Source: Streptomyces sp. GS7 (GTDB lineage Bacteria > Actinomycetota > Actinomycetes > Streptomycetales > Streptomycetaceae). Taken from it: a DNA stretch of 64,000 bases. The stretch is taken from NCBI RefSeq assembly GCF_009834125.1, contig NZ_CP047146.1:7348501-7412500 (forward strand), in the 5' to 3' direction. The translations under genes and the position numbers were made by a program. This document shows positions 25,568-34,275 of the stretch, one piece after another (position 1 is the stretch's first letter; the number at the start of each line of letters is the position of its first letter). The notes beneath the pieces were generated by a model. It did not search any database, was not told the DNA's origin, and was given only the letters and a program-made list of their open reading frames with translations.

Positions 25568-25597
25568 CAGCGCCGGGCCACGGCGGGCCCGGCGCTG
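25568..25597 (-). terminator. Hairpin after leuB
   Basis: A 12-bp perfect stem (CAGCGCCGGGCC / GGCCCGGCGCTG) with a 6-nt loop lies 25 bases after the leuB stop. Confidence 0.7.
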
Positions 25598-25622
25598 CGA
25601 GGGTGCTGCGGTGCGTCGGGCG

Positions 25623-26675
25623 TCAGCCCGCCACGCGTGCGGCGATCGCGTCGCCGATCTCCTCGGTCGTACGGGCCGAGCCGTCCCGGGCCTCCAGGTC
25701 GGCGGCGACCTCCGCCTCGATGCGGGCGGCCCGCTCCTCGTGGCCGAGGTGGCGCAGCAGCAGCGCGACGGAGAGGATCGTGGCGGTCGGGTCGGCCTTG
25801 CCGGTGCCGGCGATGTCCGGCGCGGAGCCGTGCACCGGCTCGAACATCGACGGGAAGGCGCCGCTGGGGTTGATGTTCCCGGAGGCGGCCAGGCCGATGC
25901 CGCCGGTGACGGCCGCGGCGAGGTCGGTGAGGATGTCGCCGAAGAGGTTGTCGGTGACGATCACGTCGAACCGCTCGGGCTGGGTGACGAGGAAGATCGT
26001 CGCGGCGTCGACGTGCAGGTAGTCGGTGGTGACCTCGGGGTACTCCCGGCCGACCCGGTCGAAGATGTTCTTCCACAGGTGTCCCGCGTAGACCAGGACG
26101 TTGTTCTTGTGGACCAGGGTCAGCTTCTTGCGGGGGCGGGCGTTGGCCCGCTCGTACGCGTCCCGTACCACCCGCTCCACGCCGTAGGCGGTGTTCACGC
26201 TGACCTCGGTGGCGACCTCGGCCGGGGTGCCGGTCCGCAGGCTGCCGCCGTTGCCGGTGTACGGGCCCTCGGTGCCCTCGCGTACGACGACGAAGTCGAT
26301 CGCCCCCCTTTGCTCGTCGCGAACGGCCAGCGGGGTCGCGGTGTTCGGGAACAGCTTCGACGGGCGCAGGTTGACGAAGTGGTCGAAGGCGAACCGCAGC
26401 TTCAGCAGCAGGCCGCGCTCCAGCACACCGGACGGTACCGACGGGTCGCCGATCGCGCCGAGCAGGATCGCGTCGTGCTGCTTGAGCGACTCCAGCTCCG
26501 CGTCCGGCAGGGTCTCACCGGTCCGGTGCCAGCGCCGGGCCCCGAGGTCGTACTCCTTGGTTTCCAGCTTGACGTCCTGCGGGAGGACCGCGGTCAGGAC
26601 CTTGAGTCCCTGGGCCACGACTTCCTGGCCGATACCGTCACCGGGGATCACTGCGAGGCGAATGCTGCGAGACAT
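25623..26675 (-). CDS. leuB: 3-isopropylmalate dehydrogenase
   Basis: This 350-residue enzyme oxidises and decarboxylates 3-isopropylmalate to 2-oxoisocaproate in leucine synthesis, and can serve the analogous methylmalate step from citramalate. It is a beta-decarboxylating dehydrogenase with [10 protein letters not shown] near residue 10, [19 protein letters not shown], the NAD/metal signature [20 protein letters not shown] and [12 protein letters not shown]. Its nearness to cimA and ilvE fits shared use in isoleucine and leucine synthesis. Confidence 0.95.
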   Translation of the reverse strand: MSRSIRLAVIPGDGIGQEVVAQGLKVLTAVLPQDVKLETKEYDLGARRWHRTGETLPDAELESLKQHDAILLGAIGDPSVPSGVLERGLLLKLRFAFDHFVNLRPSKLFPNTATPLAVRDEQRGAIDFVVVREGTEGPYTGNGGSLRTGTPAEVATEVSVNTAYGVERVVRDAYERANARPRKKLTLVHKNNVLVYAGHLWKNIFDRVGREYPEVTTDYLHVDAATIFLVTQPERFDVIVTDNLFGDILTDLAAAVTGGIGLAASGNINPSGAFPSMFEPVHGSAPDIAGTGKADPTATILSVALLLRHLGHEERAARIEAEVAADLEARDGSARTTEEIGDAIAARVAG

Positions 26676-26770
26676 GTCTGGACCCTACTCCGCGTCCCAG
26701 TGATTGACACGTAACGTCCGGCATGCGGACAAGCCGTTGGGCGACGGTGCGGCCGGGCGGGCCTCCACAG

Positions 26771-26809
26771 CGCAGGGGCGCCCGGGAACGGATCCCGGGC
26801 GCCCCTGCG
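26771..26809. terminator. Strong hairpin after the 43-residue small gene
   Basis: A 17-bp perfect stem (CGCAGGGGCGCCCGGGA with its complement) with a 5-nt loop lies 19 bases past the small ORF stop. It separates it from leuB. Confidence 0.75.
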
Positions 26810-26828
26810 GCGTCTTCGGCCGGGCGGG

Positions 26829-26960
26829 TCAGTGCCCCGTAGCGCCGCCGTTGTCGCGGCGGTCGAGCGCGCGCTGAAGTGCGGCGGCGGCGTTCTGGCG
26901 GTCGGCGTCGTTGGTCTGACGGGCGGAGTGACGGGTCCTGCGGACAGTGGTCTCGGCCAT
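26829..26960 (-). CDS. Small basic protein, 43 residues, unknown function
   Basis: The frame ATG-GCC-GAG-ACC to TGA gives MAETTVRRTRHSARQTNDAD followed by RQNAAAALQRALDRRDNGGA and TGH. A GGAG site stands 9 bases before the ATG and a strong terminator follows the stop, so it has the parts of a real transcription unit. The protein is basic and probably helical (AAAALQRALDRR). I do not recognise a named family; from memory, similar short ORFs occur at this place in other Streptomyces. It is too short for routine ORF cut-offs. Confidence 0.65.
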   Translation of the reverse strand: MAETTVRRTRHSARQTNDADRQNAAAALQRALDRRDNGGATGH

Positions 26961-27246
26961 GTTGCGCATCTCCAATGCCAAAGCCCCGAGAAGAACGTGA
27001 GGGGTGCGTCGATCCAGAAGCGGCCGGAAGGAGCGGGGGCCTCGGCGCGGCAGGGGTCACCTGCGCATACGCACCGGGCCGCATCCGCATTCGCTGGATG
27101 CAGCGATACGTTCGGCATCTACAAAGCTAGGACAGCGGGGCCGTGATGTCTGCACAATTACTTGGGCTTCCTACTATCTGAGACGGCAGGCGCACTTTCC
27201 CGCCACGGCGCCCCTTCCCGTCCTTCCCGTCCTTCCCGCCACGCCG
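26961..27246. other. Intergenic region between the small ORF and the pruA terminator
   Basis: It holds the leader and promoter of the minus-strand small gene. From about 27080 to 27190 it is distinctly less GC-rich than its surroundings. No ORF with a ribosome site, no tRNA and no clear repeat was seen. Confidence 0.4.
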
Positions 27247-27280
27247 ACGGCCCGGCACCCCCGAGGGGGCACCGGGCCGT
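27247..27280 (-). terminator. Hairpin after pruA
   Basis: A 9-bp stem (ACGGCCCGG / CCGGGCCGT) continues through a CA/CA internal loop into CCCC/GGGG. It lies 18 bases after the pruA stop. Confidence 0.7.
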
Positions 27281-27297
27281 GGCTGTGCGCGCGGGCG

Positions 27298-28938
27298 TCA
27301 GCCCATGTGCGGGTAGCGGTAGTCGGTCGGCGGGACCAGGGTCTCCTTGATGGAGCGGGTGGAGGTCCAGCGCATCAGGTTCTGCTTGGCGCCGGCCTTG
27401 TCGTTGGTGCCGGAGGCGCGGGCGCCGCCGAACGGCTGCTGGCCGACCACGGCACCGGTGGGCTTGTCGTTGATGTAGAAGTTGCCGGCCGCGAAGCGCA
27501 GCTTCTCGCAGGTGGCGGCGGCAGCGGCCCGGTCCTGGGCGATGACGCAGCCGGTCAGGCCGTACGCCGAGGCGGACTCCATCTGGGTGAGCATGGCGTC
27601 GTAGCCGCCCTCGGCCTCGTCGTCGTAGACGTAGACGCCGAGGATGGGGCCGAAGTACTCGTCCTTGAAGATCTCGTTCTCCGGGTCGGTGGAGACCAGG
27701 ACGGTGGGTCGGACGTAGTAGCCGACGCTGTCGTCGTAGGTGCCGCCGGCCACGACCTCGATGGTGGGGTCCGCCTTGGCGCGGTCGATCGCCGCCTTGT
27801 TCTTGGCGAAGGCGCGCTCGTCGATGACCGCGCCCATGAAGTTCGCCAGCTCGGTGACGTCGCCCATGGAGAGCGCGTCGACCTCGGCCGCGAACTCCTC
27901 CTTGAACCCGGCGTTCCAAAGGGAGGCCGGGACGTACGCGCGGGAGGCCGCGGAGCACTTCTGGCCCTGGAACTCGAAGGCGCCGCGGGTCATGGCGGTC
28001 TTCAGGACGGCGCGGTCGGCCGAGGGGTGGGCGACGATGAAGTCCTTGCCGCCGGTCTCGCCGACCAGCCGCGGGTAGGTCTTGTACTTCTCGATGTTGG
28101 TGCCGACCGTCTTCCAGAGGTACTGGAAGGTCCTGGTCGAACCGGTGAAGTGGATGCCCGCCAGGTCGGGGTGGGTCAGGGCCACCTCGGAGACGTCCTT
28201 GCCGTCGCCGGTGACGAGGTTGATGACACCCGGCGGCAGCCCGGCCTCCTCCAGCAGCCGCATCAGCAGCACGGCGGCGAACGTCTGGGTCGGGGACGGC
28301 TTCCAGACCACGACGTTGCCCATGAGGGCGGGGGCGGTCGGGAGGTTGCCGGCGATCGCGGTGAAGTTGAAGGGCGTGATCGCGTAGACGAAGCCTTCGA
28401 GGGGGCGGTGGTCGGAGCGGTTCCAGACGCCCGGGGAGTTCACCGGCGGCTGCTCGGCGAGGATCTGCCGCGCGAAGTGGACGTTGAAGCGCCAGAAGTC
28501 GACCAGCTCGCAGGGGGTGTCGATCTCGGCCTGCTGGGCGGTCTTGGACTGGCCGAGCATGGTGGCGGCGGCCATCGTCTCGCGCCAGGGGCCGGCGAGC
28601 AGGTCGGCGGCCTTGAGGATGATCGCGGCACGGTCGTCGAACGCCATCTCGCGCCAGGCGGGGGCTGCGGCCAGCGCGGCGTCCACCGCGTCCCGGGCGT
28701 CCTGGGTGGTGGCGTTGGCGTAGGTGCCGAGCCGGGCCGAGTGGTGGTGGGGCTGAACGACGTCGAAGCGCTCGCCGCCGCCCATCCGCCGCCTGCCGCC
28801 GATGGTCATCGGCAGCTCGATCGGGTTGCCGGCCAGCTCCTTGAGCTTGGCCTCCAGGCGGAATCGCTCCGGGCTGCCCGGGGCGTAGCTGTGCACCGGC
28901 TCGTTCACCGGCACGGGGACCTGGGTCACAGCGTCCAT
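27298..28938 (-). CDS. pruA: L-glutamate gamma-semialdehyde (1-pyrroline-5-carboxylate) dehydrogenase
   Basis: This 546-residue NAD+-dependent aldehyde dehydrogenase oxidises glutamate semialdehyde to glutamate, the second step of proline catabolism. It shows VYAITPFNFTAIAGNLPTAP, NVVVWKPSPTQTF (NAD binding), LVGETGGKDFIVAHPSADRA (general-base Glu) and GQKCSAASRAY with the nucleophilic Cys. Length fits the single-domain long P5CDH group. It starts at ATG with GGAG upstream. It lies 198 bp downstream of putA on the same strand; a phased repeat array in that gap suggests specific regulation. Confidence 0.95.
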   Translation of the reverse strand: MDAVTQVPVPVNEPVHSYAPGSPERFRLEAKLKELAGNPIELPMTIGGRRRMGGGERFDVVQPHHHSARLGTYANATTQDARDAVDAALAAAPAWREMAFDDRAAIILKAADLLAGPWRETMAAATMLGQSKTAQQAEIDTPCELVDFWRFNVHFARQILAEQPPVNSPGVWNRSDHRPLEGFVYAITPFNFTAIAGNLPTAPALMGNVVVWKPSPTQTFAAVLLMRLLEEAGLPPGVINLVTGDGKDVSEVALTHPDLAGIHFTGSTRTFQYLWKTVGTNIEKYKTYPRLVGETGGKDFIVAHPSADRAVLKTAMTRGAFEFQGQKCSAASRAYVPASLWNAGFKEEFAAEVDALSMGDVTELANFMGAVIDERAFAKNKAAIDRAKADPTIEVVAGGTYDDSVGYYVRPTVLVSTDPENEIFKDEYFGPILGVYVYDDEAEGGYDAMLTQMESASAYGLTGCVIAQDRAAAAATCEKLRFAAGNFYINDKPTGAVVGQQPFGGARASGTNDKAGAKQNLMRWTSTRSIKETLVPPTDYRYPHMG

Positions 28939-28966
28939 AGCGGCCGTGTCTCCTTACGCTTGCGAT

Positions 28967-29011
28967 CGTCGGTTCTCGATCGTCGGTTTACGTACGTCGG
29001 TGTACGTCGGT
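28967..29011. repeat. Phased CGTCGGT repeats upstream of pruA
   Basis: Four copies of CGTCGGT start at 28967, 28981, 28995 and 29005, that is with 14, 14 and 10 bp spacing. They are embedded in longer similar units (CGATCGTCGGTT, TACGTACGTCGGTG). They lie 29-73 bp before the pruA start and look like direct-repeat regulator sites. Confidence 0.5.
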
Positions 29012-29136
29012 CGGGTGCCGCGGGCGCTGCCACGGCGGGTGGGCGGCGGGTGGTGCTGGCCCCGAGAGGCCCTCGGGTCCAGCATCTACCCAAAGCGTTC
29101 CAAAAGAACAGGTAAACCGGAATCCAAATGAGCCGG

Positions 29137-30063
29137 TCAGCCGCGGGTGGCCAGGGACCTGAGGAAGAAGGTCAGGTTCGCCGGGCGCTCGGCCAGGCGC
29201 CGCATGAAGTAGCCGTACCAGTCGGTGCCGTAGGGGATGTAGACCCGCATCCGGTGCCCCTCCGCGACCAGCCGCTGCTGCTCGGCCTCGCGGATGCCGA
29301 ACAGCATCTGGAATTCGTAGTCGGCGGGCTTGCGGCCGTTGCGGTGCGCCAGCTCCTGGCCGATGGCCACCATCCGCGGGTCGTGGGACCCGATCATCGG
29401 GTAGCCCTGCCCGGCCATCAGGATCTTCAGGCAGCGCACGTAGGCCAGGTCGACCTCCCGCTTGTCCTGGTAGGCGACGGTCGCGGGCTCCTTGTACGCG
29501 CCCTTGACCAGCCGCACCCGGGAGCCTTCCTGGGCGAGTGCGTGGCAGTCGTCCTCGGTGCGGAAGAGGTACGACTGGAGCACCGCGCCGGTCTGGGGGA
29601 AGCGCTCGCGCAGGGCGCCGAGGATGGCGAGGGTGGAGTCGACCGTCGTGTGGTCCTCCATGTCCAGCGTCACGGTCGTGCCGGCCTCGGCGGCGGCTTC
29701 GACCACCGGGGTGACGTTGCGCAGCGCCAGCTCGTGCCCGCCGGACAGCGCCTGGCCGAAGGCGGAGAGCTTGACCGACATCTCGGCCCTGGCGCCGAGC
29801 CCGTGCTCCTTGAGGGCCTCGGCCAGCTGGAGGTAGGCGTCGCGGTTGCGCAGCGCCTCGGCCGGGTCGGTGATGTCCTCGCCGAGGTGGTCGAGGGTGA
29901 CCTCCATCCCGCGGGCGGCCAGCGTCCGCACGACCGCCATCGACTCGTCCAGGCGCTCGCCCGCGACGAAGCGGTCCACCACGGGACGGGTGACCGGAGC
30001 AGCCGCGACGAGGCGGCGGATGCTGTCGCTGCGCGCGGCGGCGAGAAGCACGGGACCCAGCAT
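29137..30063 (-). CDS. putA: Proline dehydrogenase
   Basis: This 308-residue monofunctional flavoenzyme oxidises proline to 1-pyrroline-5-carboxylate and passes electrons to quinone at the membrane. The FAD TIM barrel shows VKLSAFGQALSGG, LDMEDHTTVD, QSYLFRTEDDC, RVRLVKGAYKEP, GSHDPRMVA, EFQMLFGIRE and YIPYGTDWYGYFMRRLAERP. The ATG at 30063 is chosen because GGAGGTG lies immediately upstream; a more upstream in-frame ATG overlaps that site. It lies upstream of pruA and divergent from putR. Confidence 0.95.
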   Translation of the reverse strand: MLGPVLLAAARSDSIRRLVAAAPVTRPVVDRFVAGERLDESMAVVRTLAARGMEVTLDHLGEDITDPAEALRNRDAYLQLAEALKEHGLGARAEMSVKLSAFGQALSGGHELALRNVTPVVEAAAEAGTTVTLDMEDHTTVDSTLAILGALRERFPQTGAVLQSYLFRTEDDCHALAQEGSRVRLVKGAYKEPATVAYQDKREVDLAYVRCLKILMAGQGYPMIGSHDPRMVAIGQELAHRNGRKPADYEFQMLFGIREAEQQRLVAEGHRMRVYIPYGTDWYGYFMRRLAERPANLTFFLRSLATRG

Positions 30064-30165
30064 GGGCACCTCCATGATTCAGGATGACAATTGCCGGGGC
30101 GGGCGCCTTGTGGGCGGGCGCGGCGGCAAGGGGAGCCACCTGAAATTTAAGGATCGCGCCACTTT

Positions 30166-30200
30166 CCGGCCATCGACAGCTGTCACGCCTTCGTGGCCGG
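30166..30200. promoter_or_regulatory. Nested palindrome in the putA-putR intergenic region
   Basis: Outer arms CCGGCCA (30166-30172) and TGGCCGG (30194-30200) enclose a perfect 10-bp palindrome GACAGCTGTC (30175-30184). It lies between the divergent proline dehydrogenase and regulator genes, where an operator for both would be expected. Confidence 0.45.
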
Positions 30201-30267
30201 GATCTCAGACAGATGTATGAGAATGGGGAGGGAGTGGCGGTGGCGACAGGAGAGGGCCGGACGGCGG

Positions 30268-31527
30268 ATGCGGAGTGACTACCAGCAGCTCGTGGACGAG
30301 ATCTCGGCGGCGCTCGGCGCCCCGGCGACGCTGGAGGACCGGGACTTCGGGCTGATCGCGTTCGGCGCGCACGAGGGCGAGGACGACGAGGTCATGGACC
30401 CGGTGCGGACCCGCTCGATCCTCCAGCGCCGCTCCTCGGCGGCGGTGCGCGCCTGGTTCGAGGCGTTCGGCATCGCCCGTGCCACGACTCCGCTGCGCAT
30501 TCCCCCGGACCCGGCGGCCGGCGTCTTCAAAGGCCGGATCTGTCTGCCCGTTCGGCACCGCGGCATCGTGCACGGCTATGTCTGGCTGCTGGACGACGGC
30601 CATCTGACCGACCTCGCGCTGGGCGGCCACGGCACCCCTCCCGACCCCCGGATCGCCCAGGCGATGGAGACCGCCGCCCGGATCGGCGCGCTGCTCGCCG
30701 ACGAGTCCCGCGCCGGGTCCGAACTGGCCGAGCTGCTGCGGGAGCTGCTCACCTCCCGGTCCACGGGGCGGCCCGCCGCGGCGGTCGCGCTGCGGGACGC
30801 GCTGCGCGACACCCTGCGCTTCATACCGGGCACCCCGCTCACCCTGGTGGCCGTGCTCCCCTGGGACACCGCGGCGACCGACGCCGCACCGCTGCCGAGC
30901 CTGCCCGGCCTGCTGGCGGCCTACCCGCTGCCCGCGCCGGGCGACGCCCTCGCGGGGCAGCGGCACCCGGCCGCCGCCGGGCCCGCGCTGGCCGCGCTGG
31001 TCCGGCTGCGCCAGACCGGCTCGCTCGCCCCGGCCCATACGGTGGCCGACCATCTGCTGCGCTCCCCGCGCGCGGGCGGGGCGCCGGCCGCCGGGGGCCG
31101 CACCGGCTCGCGGCCGGGCCCCGGCGCCGCGGGCATCGGCATCGGCACCCGCGAGCCGACCGATCTGCCGGCCGCCTGGCGGCAGGCGCTGGACGCGGCC
31201 CGCGCGGCGCGCGCCGAGCCCCGGCTGGGCCCCGTCGCCCAGTGGGACGGCATCGGCGCGTACCGCCTGCTGACCGCCCTCCCCGCCACCGAACCCGACC
31301 CGGCCATCGCCCCGCTGCTGTCCCCCGCGCACGCCGAACTCGCCCGGACCGCCGAGGCGTTCCTCGACTGCGCGGGCCAGGCCGGGCGCACCGCCCAGCA
31401 GTTGGGCATCCACCGCCAGACGCTCTACTACCGCCTGGGCCGGGTCAAGAAGCTGACCGGCCTCGACCTGGACGAGGGCGCGGACCGGCTGCTGCTCCAC
31501 ATGGCGCTCAAGGCGGCCAGGCTGTGA
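30268..31527 (+). CDS. putR: PucR-family transcriptional regulator of proline utilisation
   Basis: This 419-residue protein has a C-terminal PucR-type HTH (FLDCAGQAGRTAQQLGIHRQ then TLYYRLGRVKKLTGLDLDEG) and an N-terminal sensory region beginning MRSDYQQLVDEISAALGAPA. From family knowledge, PutR in S. coelicolor activates proline catabolic genes, and this gene is divergent from putA. I chose the ATG at 30268, where homologous-looking sequence begins; earlier in-frame starts (30193 to 30223) would add basic, low-similarity residues. The central region (about 285-310) is Gly/Ala-rich and probably a linker. Confidence 0.88.
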   Translation: MRSDYQQLVDEISAALGAPATLEDRDFGLIAFGAHEGEDDEVMDPVRTRSILQRRSSAAVRAWFEAFGIARATTPLRIPPDPAAGVFKGRICLPVRHRGIVHGYVWLLDDGHLTDLALGGHGTPPDPRIAQAMETAARIGALLADESRAGSELAELLRELLTSRSTGRPAAAVALRDALRDTLRFIPGTPLTLVAVLPWDTAATDAAPLPSLPGLLAAYPLPAPGDALAGQRHPAAAGPALAALVRLRQTGSLAPAHTVADHLLRSPRAGGAPAAGGRTGSRPGPGAAGIGIGTREPTDLPAAWRQALDAARAARAEPRLGPVAQWDGIGAYRLLTALPATEPDPAIAPLLSPAHAELARTAEAFLDCAGQAGRTAQQLGIHRQTLYYRLGRVKKLTGLDLDEGADRLLLHMALKAARL

Positions 31528-31600
31528 GCCGCTGAGGGCGGGTTGATTCCGCAGGTCGCGCGCTGATCGCGCGCCAGGACCATTGCGCCCCCGACCCACC

Positions 31601-31627
31601 GGACAGTCCCTTCGGCACCGACTGTCC
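31601..31627 (+). terminator. Hairpin after putR
   Basis: A 7-bp perfect stem (GGACAGT / ACTGTCC) with a 13-nt loop lies 74 bases after the putR stop. A GCGCGC-TGATC-GCGCGC hairpin at 31558-31574 precedes it. Confidence 0.5.
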
Positions 31628-31662
31628 ATCTTCTCGTCGTGCGCAAGACCTGTTGCCCGTGA

Positions 31663-31676
31663 CTACTGGCAAGTAG
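31663..31676. promoter_or_regulatory. Palindrome CTACT-GGCA-AGTAG upstream of the metallophosphoesterase gene
   Basis: Perfect 5-bp arms lie about 100 bp before the start codon, overlapping the likely promoter (TTGCCC just upstream, TAGCGT just downstream). The TACT...AGTA form is common among TetR-type operators. Confidence 0.4.
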
Positions 31677-31773
31677 CGTGACGGCGCATCGGCTGCGCCC
31701 GACCGGCGGGCGCAGCGTCGCGAGCCGCGAACCGACCCATCGCCGCCAACTGCCGCCACCCCAGGGGGACTTC

Positions 31774-33501
31774 ATGCACGGGATGAACCGCCGCCAATTC
31801 ATGTCCAGGATGTCCGCCGTCGCCGCGGGTGCCGCTCTGCTGTCGGCCGGGGCGTACGACCGGGCGCTGGCGGTCACCGCGGCGCGGGCCGTACGGACCC
31901 GGGGGACCACCCTCGAACAGGCCGCGCGGCCGGTGGGCGGCGGGGCGTACAAGCGGCTGGTGGCGGGCCCCGGCTGGCCGCTGGTGGTGCGCGGTGAGCT
32001 GGCGGGCGCGGGCGCGGGGCGCGACGACCGGCGCACCGGGCTCGCCTCGTTCGTGCAGTTCACCGATCTGCATCTGGCGGACGTCGAGTCGCCGGTGCGG
32101 TTCGAGTACCTGGCGAAGTTCAACGACAGCGCGTGCCGCCCCCAGGAGGCGCTGACCGTGCGCGGCGCCTCCTCGCTGGTCGAGCGGGTCAACGCGGTCC
32201 GCCGGGGCCCGTACACCGGCATGCCGTTCGGCATGGTGATGGCCACCGGCGACAACACCGACAACCACGAGCACATCGAGCTCGACTGGTATCTGACCGT
32301 CATGAGCGGCGGCCGGATCACCCCCAGCAGCGGCGACCCGTCCCGCTACGAGGGCGTGCAGAACTCCGGCAACGTCGACTACTGGAACCCCGAACTGCCC
32401 CTCCAGGACCTTTACAAGGCCAAGGGGCTGCCGCAGATACCGGGCTTCCTGTCGGGCGCGGGCCGCCCGTTCACCGCGCCCGGCCTGCAGATGCCCTGGT
32501 ACACCACGGTCGGCAACCACGACGACAGCATCGAGGGCAGCCTGCCCGACCTCGGGCTGCTGAACTCGCTCTACACCGGCGACCGCAAGCTGGAGGGCTG
32601 CGACGACGCCACCGCGGCCAAGCTCGCGGACGCCCTCAAGCACGACCCGGGGCAGGCCGCCGCACTGCTCGGCAAGCTGCTGACCAGCGAGGGCGCGATC
32701 CGCAAGGTCACCCCGGACGAGCGGCGCCGCCCGTTCAGCCCCGCCGAGTTCGCCCGGGCGCACCTGGACCCGGCGCACACCGGCGCGGGCCCGGTCGGCC
32801 ACGGCTTCACCGCGGACGCGGCGGACAGCGGCCACCTCTACTACACCTTCCCGCTCGCCAAGGGCGTCCTCGGCATCAGCCTGGACACCACCAACAGGGC
32901 CGGATTCGCGGACGGTTCGCTGGGCACCGCGCAGCTCAAGTGGCTGGAGTCGCAGCTGCAGTCCCACAGCAGCCGCTGGTACGACACCGACGGCCGCACC
33001 GTGCGCGGCGGGTCCGGCGACTCGCTGATCGTGCTGTTCAGCCACCACACCAGCGCGACGATGGGCAATCTGCTGCCCGACCCGTACCACCCGTTCGAGC
33101 TCCGCCACGACGGCGCGGCGCTGGTCTCGCTGCTGCAGCGCTATCCGAACGTGGTCGCCTGGGTGAACGGCCACACGCACGAGAACAGGATCACCCCGCA
33201 CGGCCACGCGGTCCCCGAGCGGGCCTTCTGGGAGATCAACACCGCCTCCCACGTCGACTATCCGCAGCACGCCCGGATCATCGAGCTCGCCGACAACGGC
33301 GACGGCACACTGTCCCTGTTCACCACGCTCGTCGAGTCCGCCGCCCCGTACGTCACCGACGTCCACGACACCTCGGACGCCGGACTGGCCGCCCTCTACC
33401 GCGAGTTGTCGTACAACGACCCCTACGCCACCCCGAACGCCAAGCTCGGCGCCGCCACCGACCACAACACGGAGCTGCTGCTGCGCCGGCCCGGCAGGTG
33501 A
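31774..33501 (+). CDS. Tat-exported metallophosphoesterase (TIGR03767-like)
   Basis: This 575-residue exported calcineurin-like phosphoesterase has a twin-arginine signal (NRRQFMSRMSAVAAGAALLS, residues 4-23). Metal-binding motifs follow in order: FTDLHLAD, MATGDNTDN, TVGNHDD, FSHHTSA and WVNGHTHEN. These match the D-x-H, G-D, G-N-H-D/E, H and G-H-x-H pattern of a two-metal hydrolase. The substrate (phosphodiester or phosphomonoester) is unknown. It starts at ATG behind AGGGGGA, which removes 32 upstream codons of the open frame. Monocistronic. Confidence 0.9.
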   Translation: MHGMNRRQFMSRMSAVAAGAALLSAGAYDRALAVTAARAVRTRGTTLEQAARPVGGGAYKRLVAGPGWPLVVRGELAGAGAGRDDRRTGLASFVQFTDLHLADVESPVRFEYLAKFNDSACRPQEALTVRGASSLVERVNAVRRGPYTGMPFGMVMATGDNTDNHEHIELDWYLTVMSGGRITPSSGDPSRYEGVQNSGNVDYWNPELPLQDLYKAKGLPQIPGFLSGAGRPFTAPGLQMPWYTTVGNHDDSIEGSLPDLGLLNSLYTGDRKLEGCDDATAAKLADALKHDPGQAAALLGKLLTSEGAIRKVTPDERRRPFSPAEFARAHLDPAHTGAGPVGHGFTADAADSGHLYYTFPLAKGVLGISLDTTNRAGFADGSLGTAQLKWLESQLQSHSSRWYDTDGRTVRGGSGDSLIVLFSHHTSATMGNLLPDPYHPFELRHDGAALVSLLQRYPNVVAWVNGHTHENRITPHGHAVPERAFWEINTASHVDYPQHARIIELADNGDGTLSLFTTLVESAAPYVTDVHDTSDAGLAALYRELSYNDPYATPNAKLGAATDHNTELLLRRPGR

Positions 33502-33544
33502 CGGCCGACGGCGGCCACCGGGCTCCGGTGGCCGCCGGGCCCCG

Positions 33545-34153
33545 CTACCGCTCCCCCGCGTCCGGGCCGAGGACCTCGCCCGCGGTCACCCGGCGCAGCG
33601 CCTCCGCCAGGTCCCGGCCCGACGGCAGCGCGTCGGGGGTGACCAGCGACTGCACCATCAGCCCGGTCAGCAGCGCCTGGTAGAAGGACCCCACGACGCG
33701 GGCGGTCTCCGCGTCGACCTCGGTGTCCGGCACCCCTTCGAAGACCGCGACCAGCCCCTCGCCGCCCTCCGGCAGCACCTCGCCGATGGCGGTACGCAGC
33801 TCCTCGTCACGCGGCAGCAGCCCCAGCACCTCGACCTGCGAGGCGATGAACTCCCGCTCGGTGGCGATGCGTTGCAGGACGGTGTCCCAGGTCGCGGCGA
33901 ACCGCTCCAGCGGCTCGCCCTCCCCGGCCCGCGCCCCGCCGTCCGCGGGCACCTCGGCGAACCCCGCGCCCCATTCCTCGCTGGCGGCGATCACCGCCTG
34001 GCGCATCAGGGCGTCCTTGGAGCCGTAGTGGTAGCCGATGGAGGCGAGGTTGGCGCCGGAGGCGGCGACGATGTCGCGGGCGGTGGTGCGCGCGTACCCC
34101 TTCTCCAGGAGGCACCGCTTGGCGCCCTCCAGAAGATCTTCGCGGTGTCCCAT
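33545..34153 (-). CDS. TetR family transcriptional regulator
   Basis: This 202-residue regulator has an N-terminal HTH (LLEKGYARTTARDIVAASGA then NLASIGYHYGSKDALMRQAV) and a C-terminal domain of the TetR_C group found in antibiotic or efflux regulators. It converges on the metallophosphoesterase gene and lies downstream of the PRC-barrel gene on the same strand. Palindromes just before its start suggest autoregulation. Its target is unknown. Confidence 0.9.
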   Translation of the reverse strand: MGHREDLLEGAKRCLLEKGYARTTARDIVAASGANLASIGYHYGSKDALMRQAVIAASEEWGAGFAEVPADGGARAGEGEPLERFAATWDTVLQRIATEREFIASQVEVLGLLPRDEELRTAIGEVLPEGGEGLVAVFEGVPDTEVDAETARVVGSFYQALLTGLMVQSLVTPDALPSGRDLAEALRRVTAGEVLGPDAGER

Positions 34154-34188
34154 GCGGGCAGCCTACCGCCGCACCAGACACCTGTACC

Positions 34189-34216
34189 AGACGAGCGTCT
34201 TATACGTACGTACAGA
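34189..34216. promoter_or_regulatory. Two overlapping palindromes upstream of the tetR gene
   Basis: AGACG-AG-CGTCT (34189-34200) runs into TCTTATACGTACGTACAGA (34198-34216), which is centred on TACGTACGTA. They lie 36-63 bp before the tetR start and are probable autoregulatory operators. Confidence 0.45.
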
Positions 34217-34275
34217 TTCCGGCGTTCCGGCGGCGGGCCGGCTCGACGTCCCGGCCCGGCGGACCCCGCCGCGGC

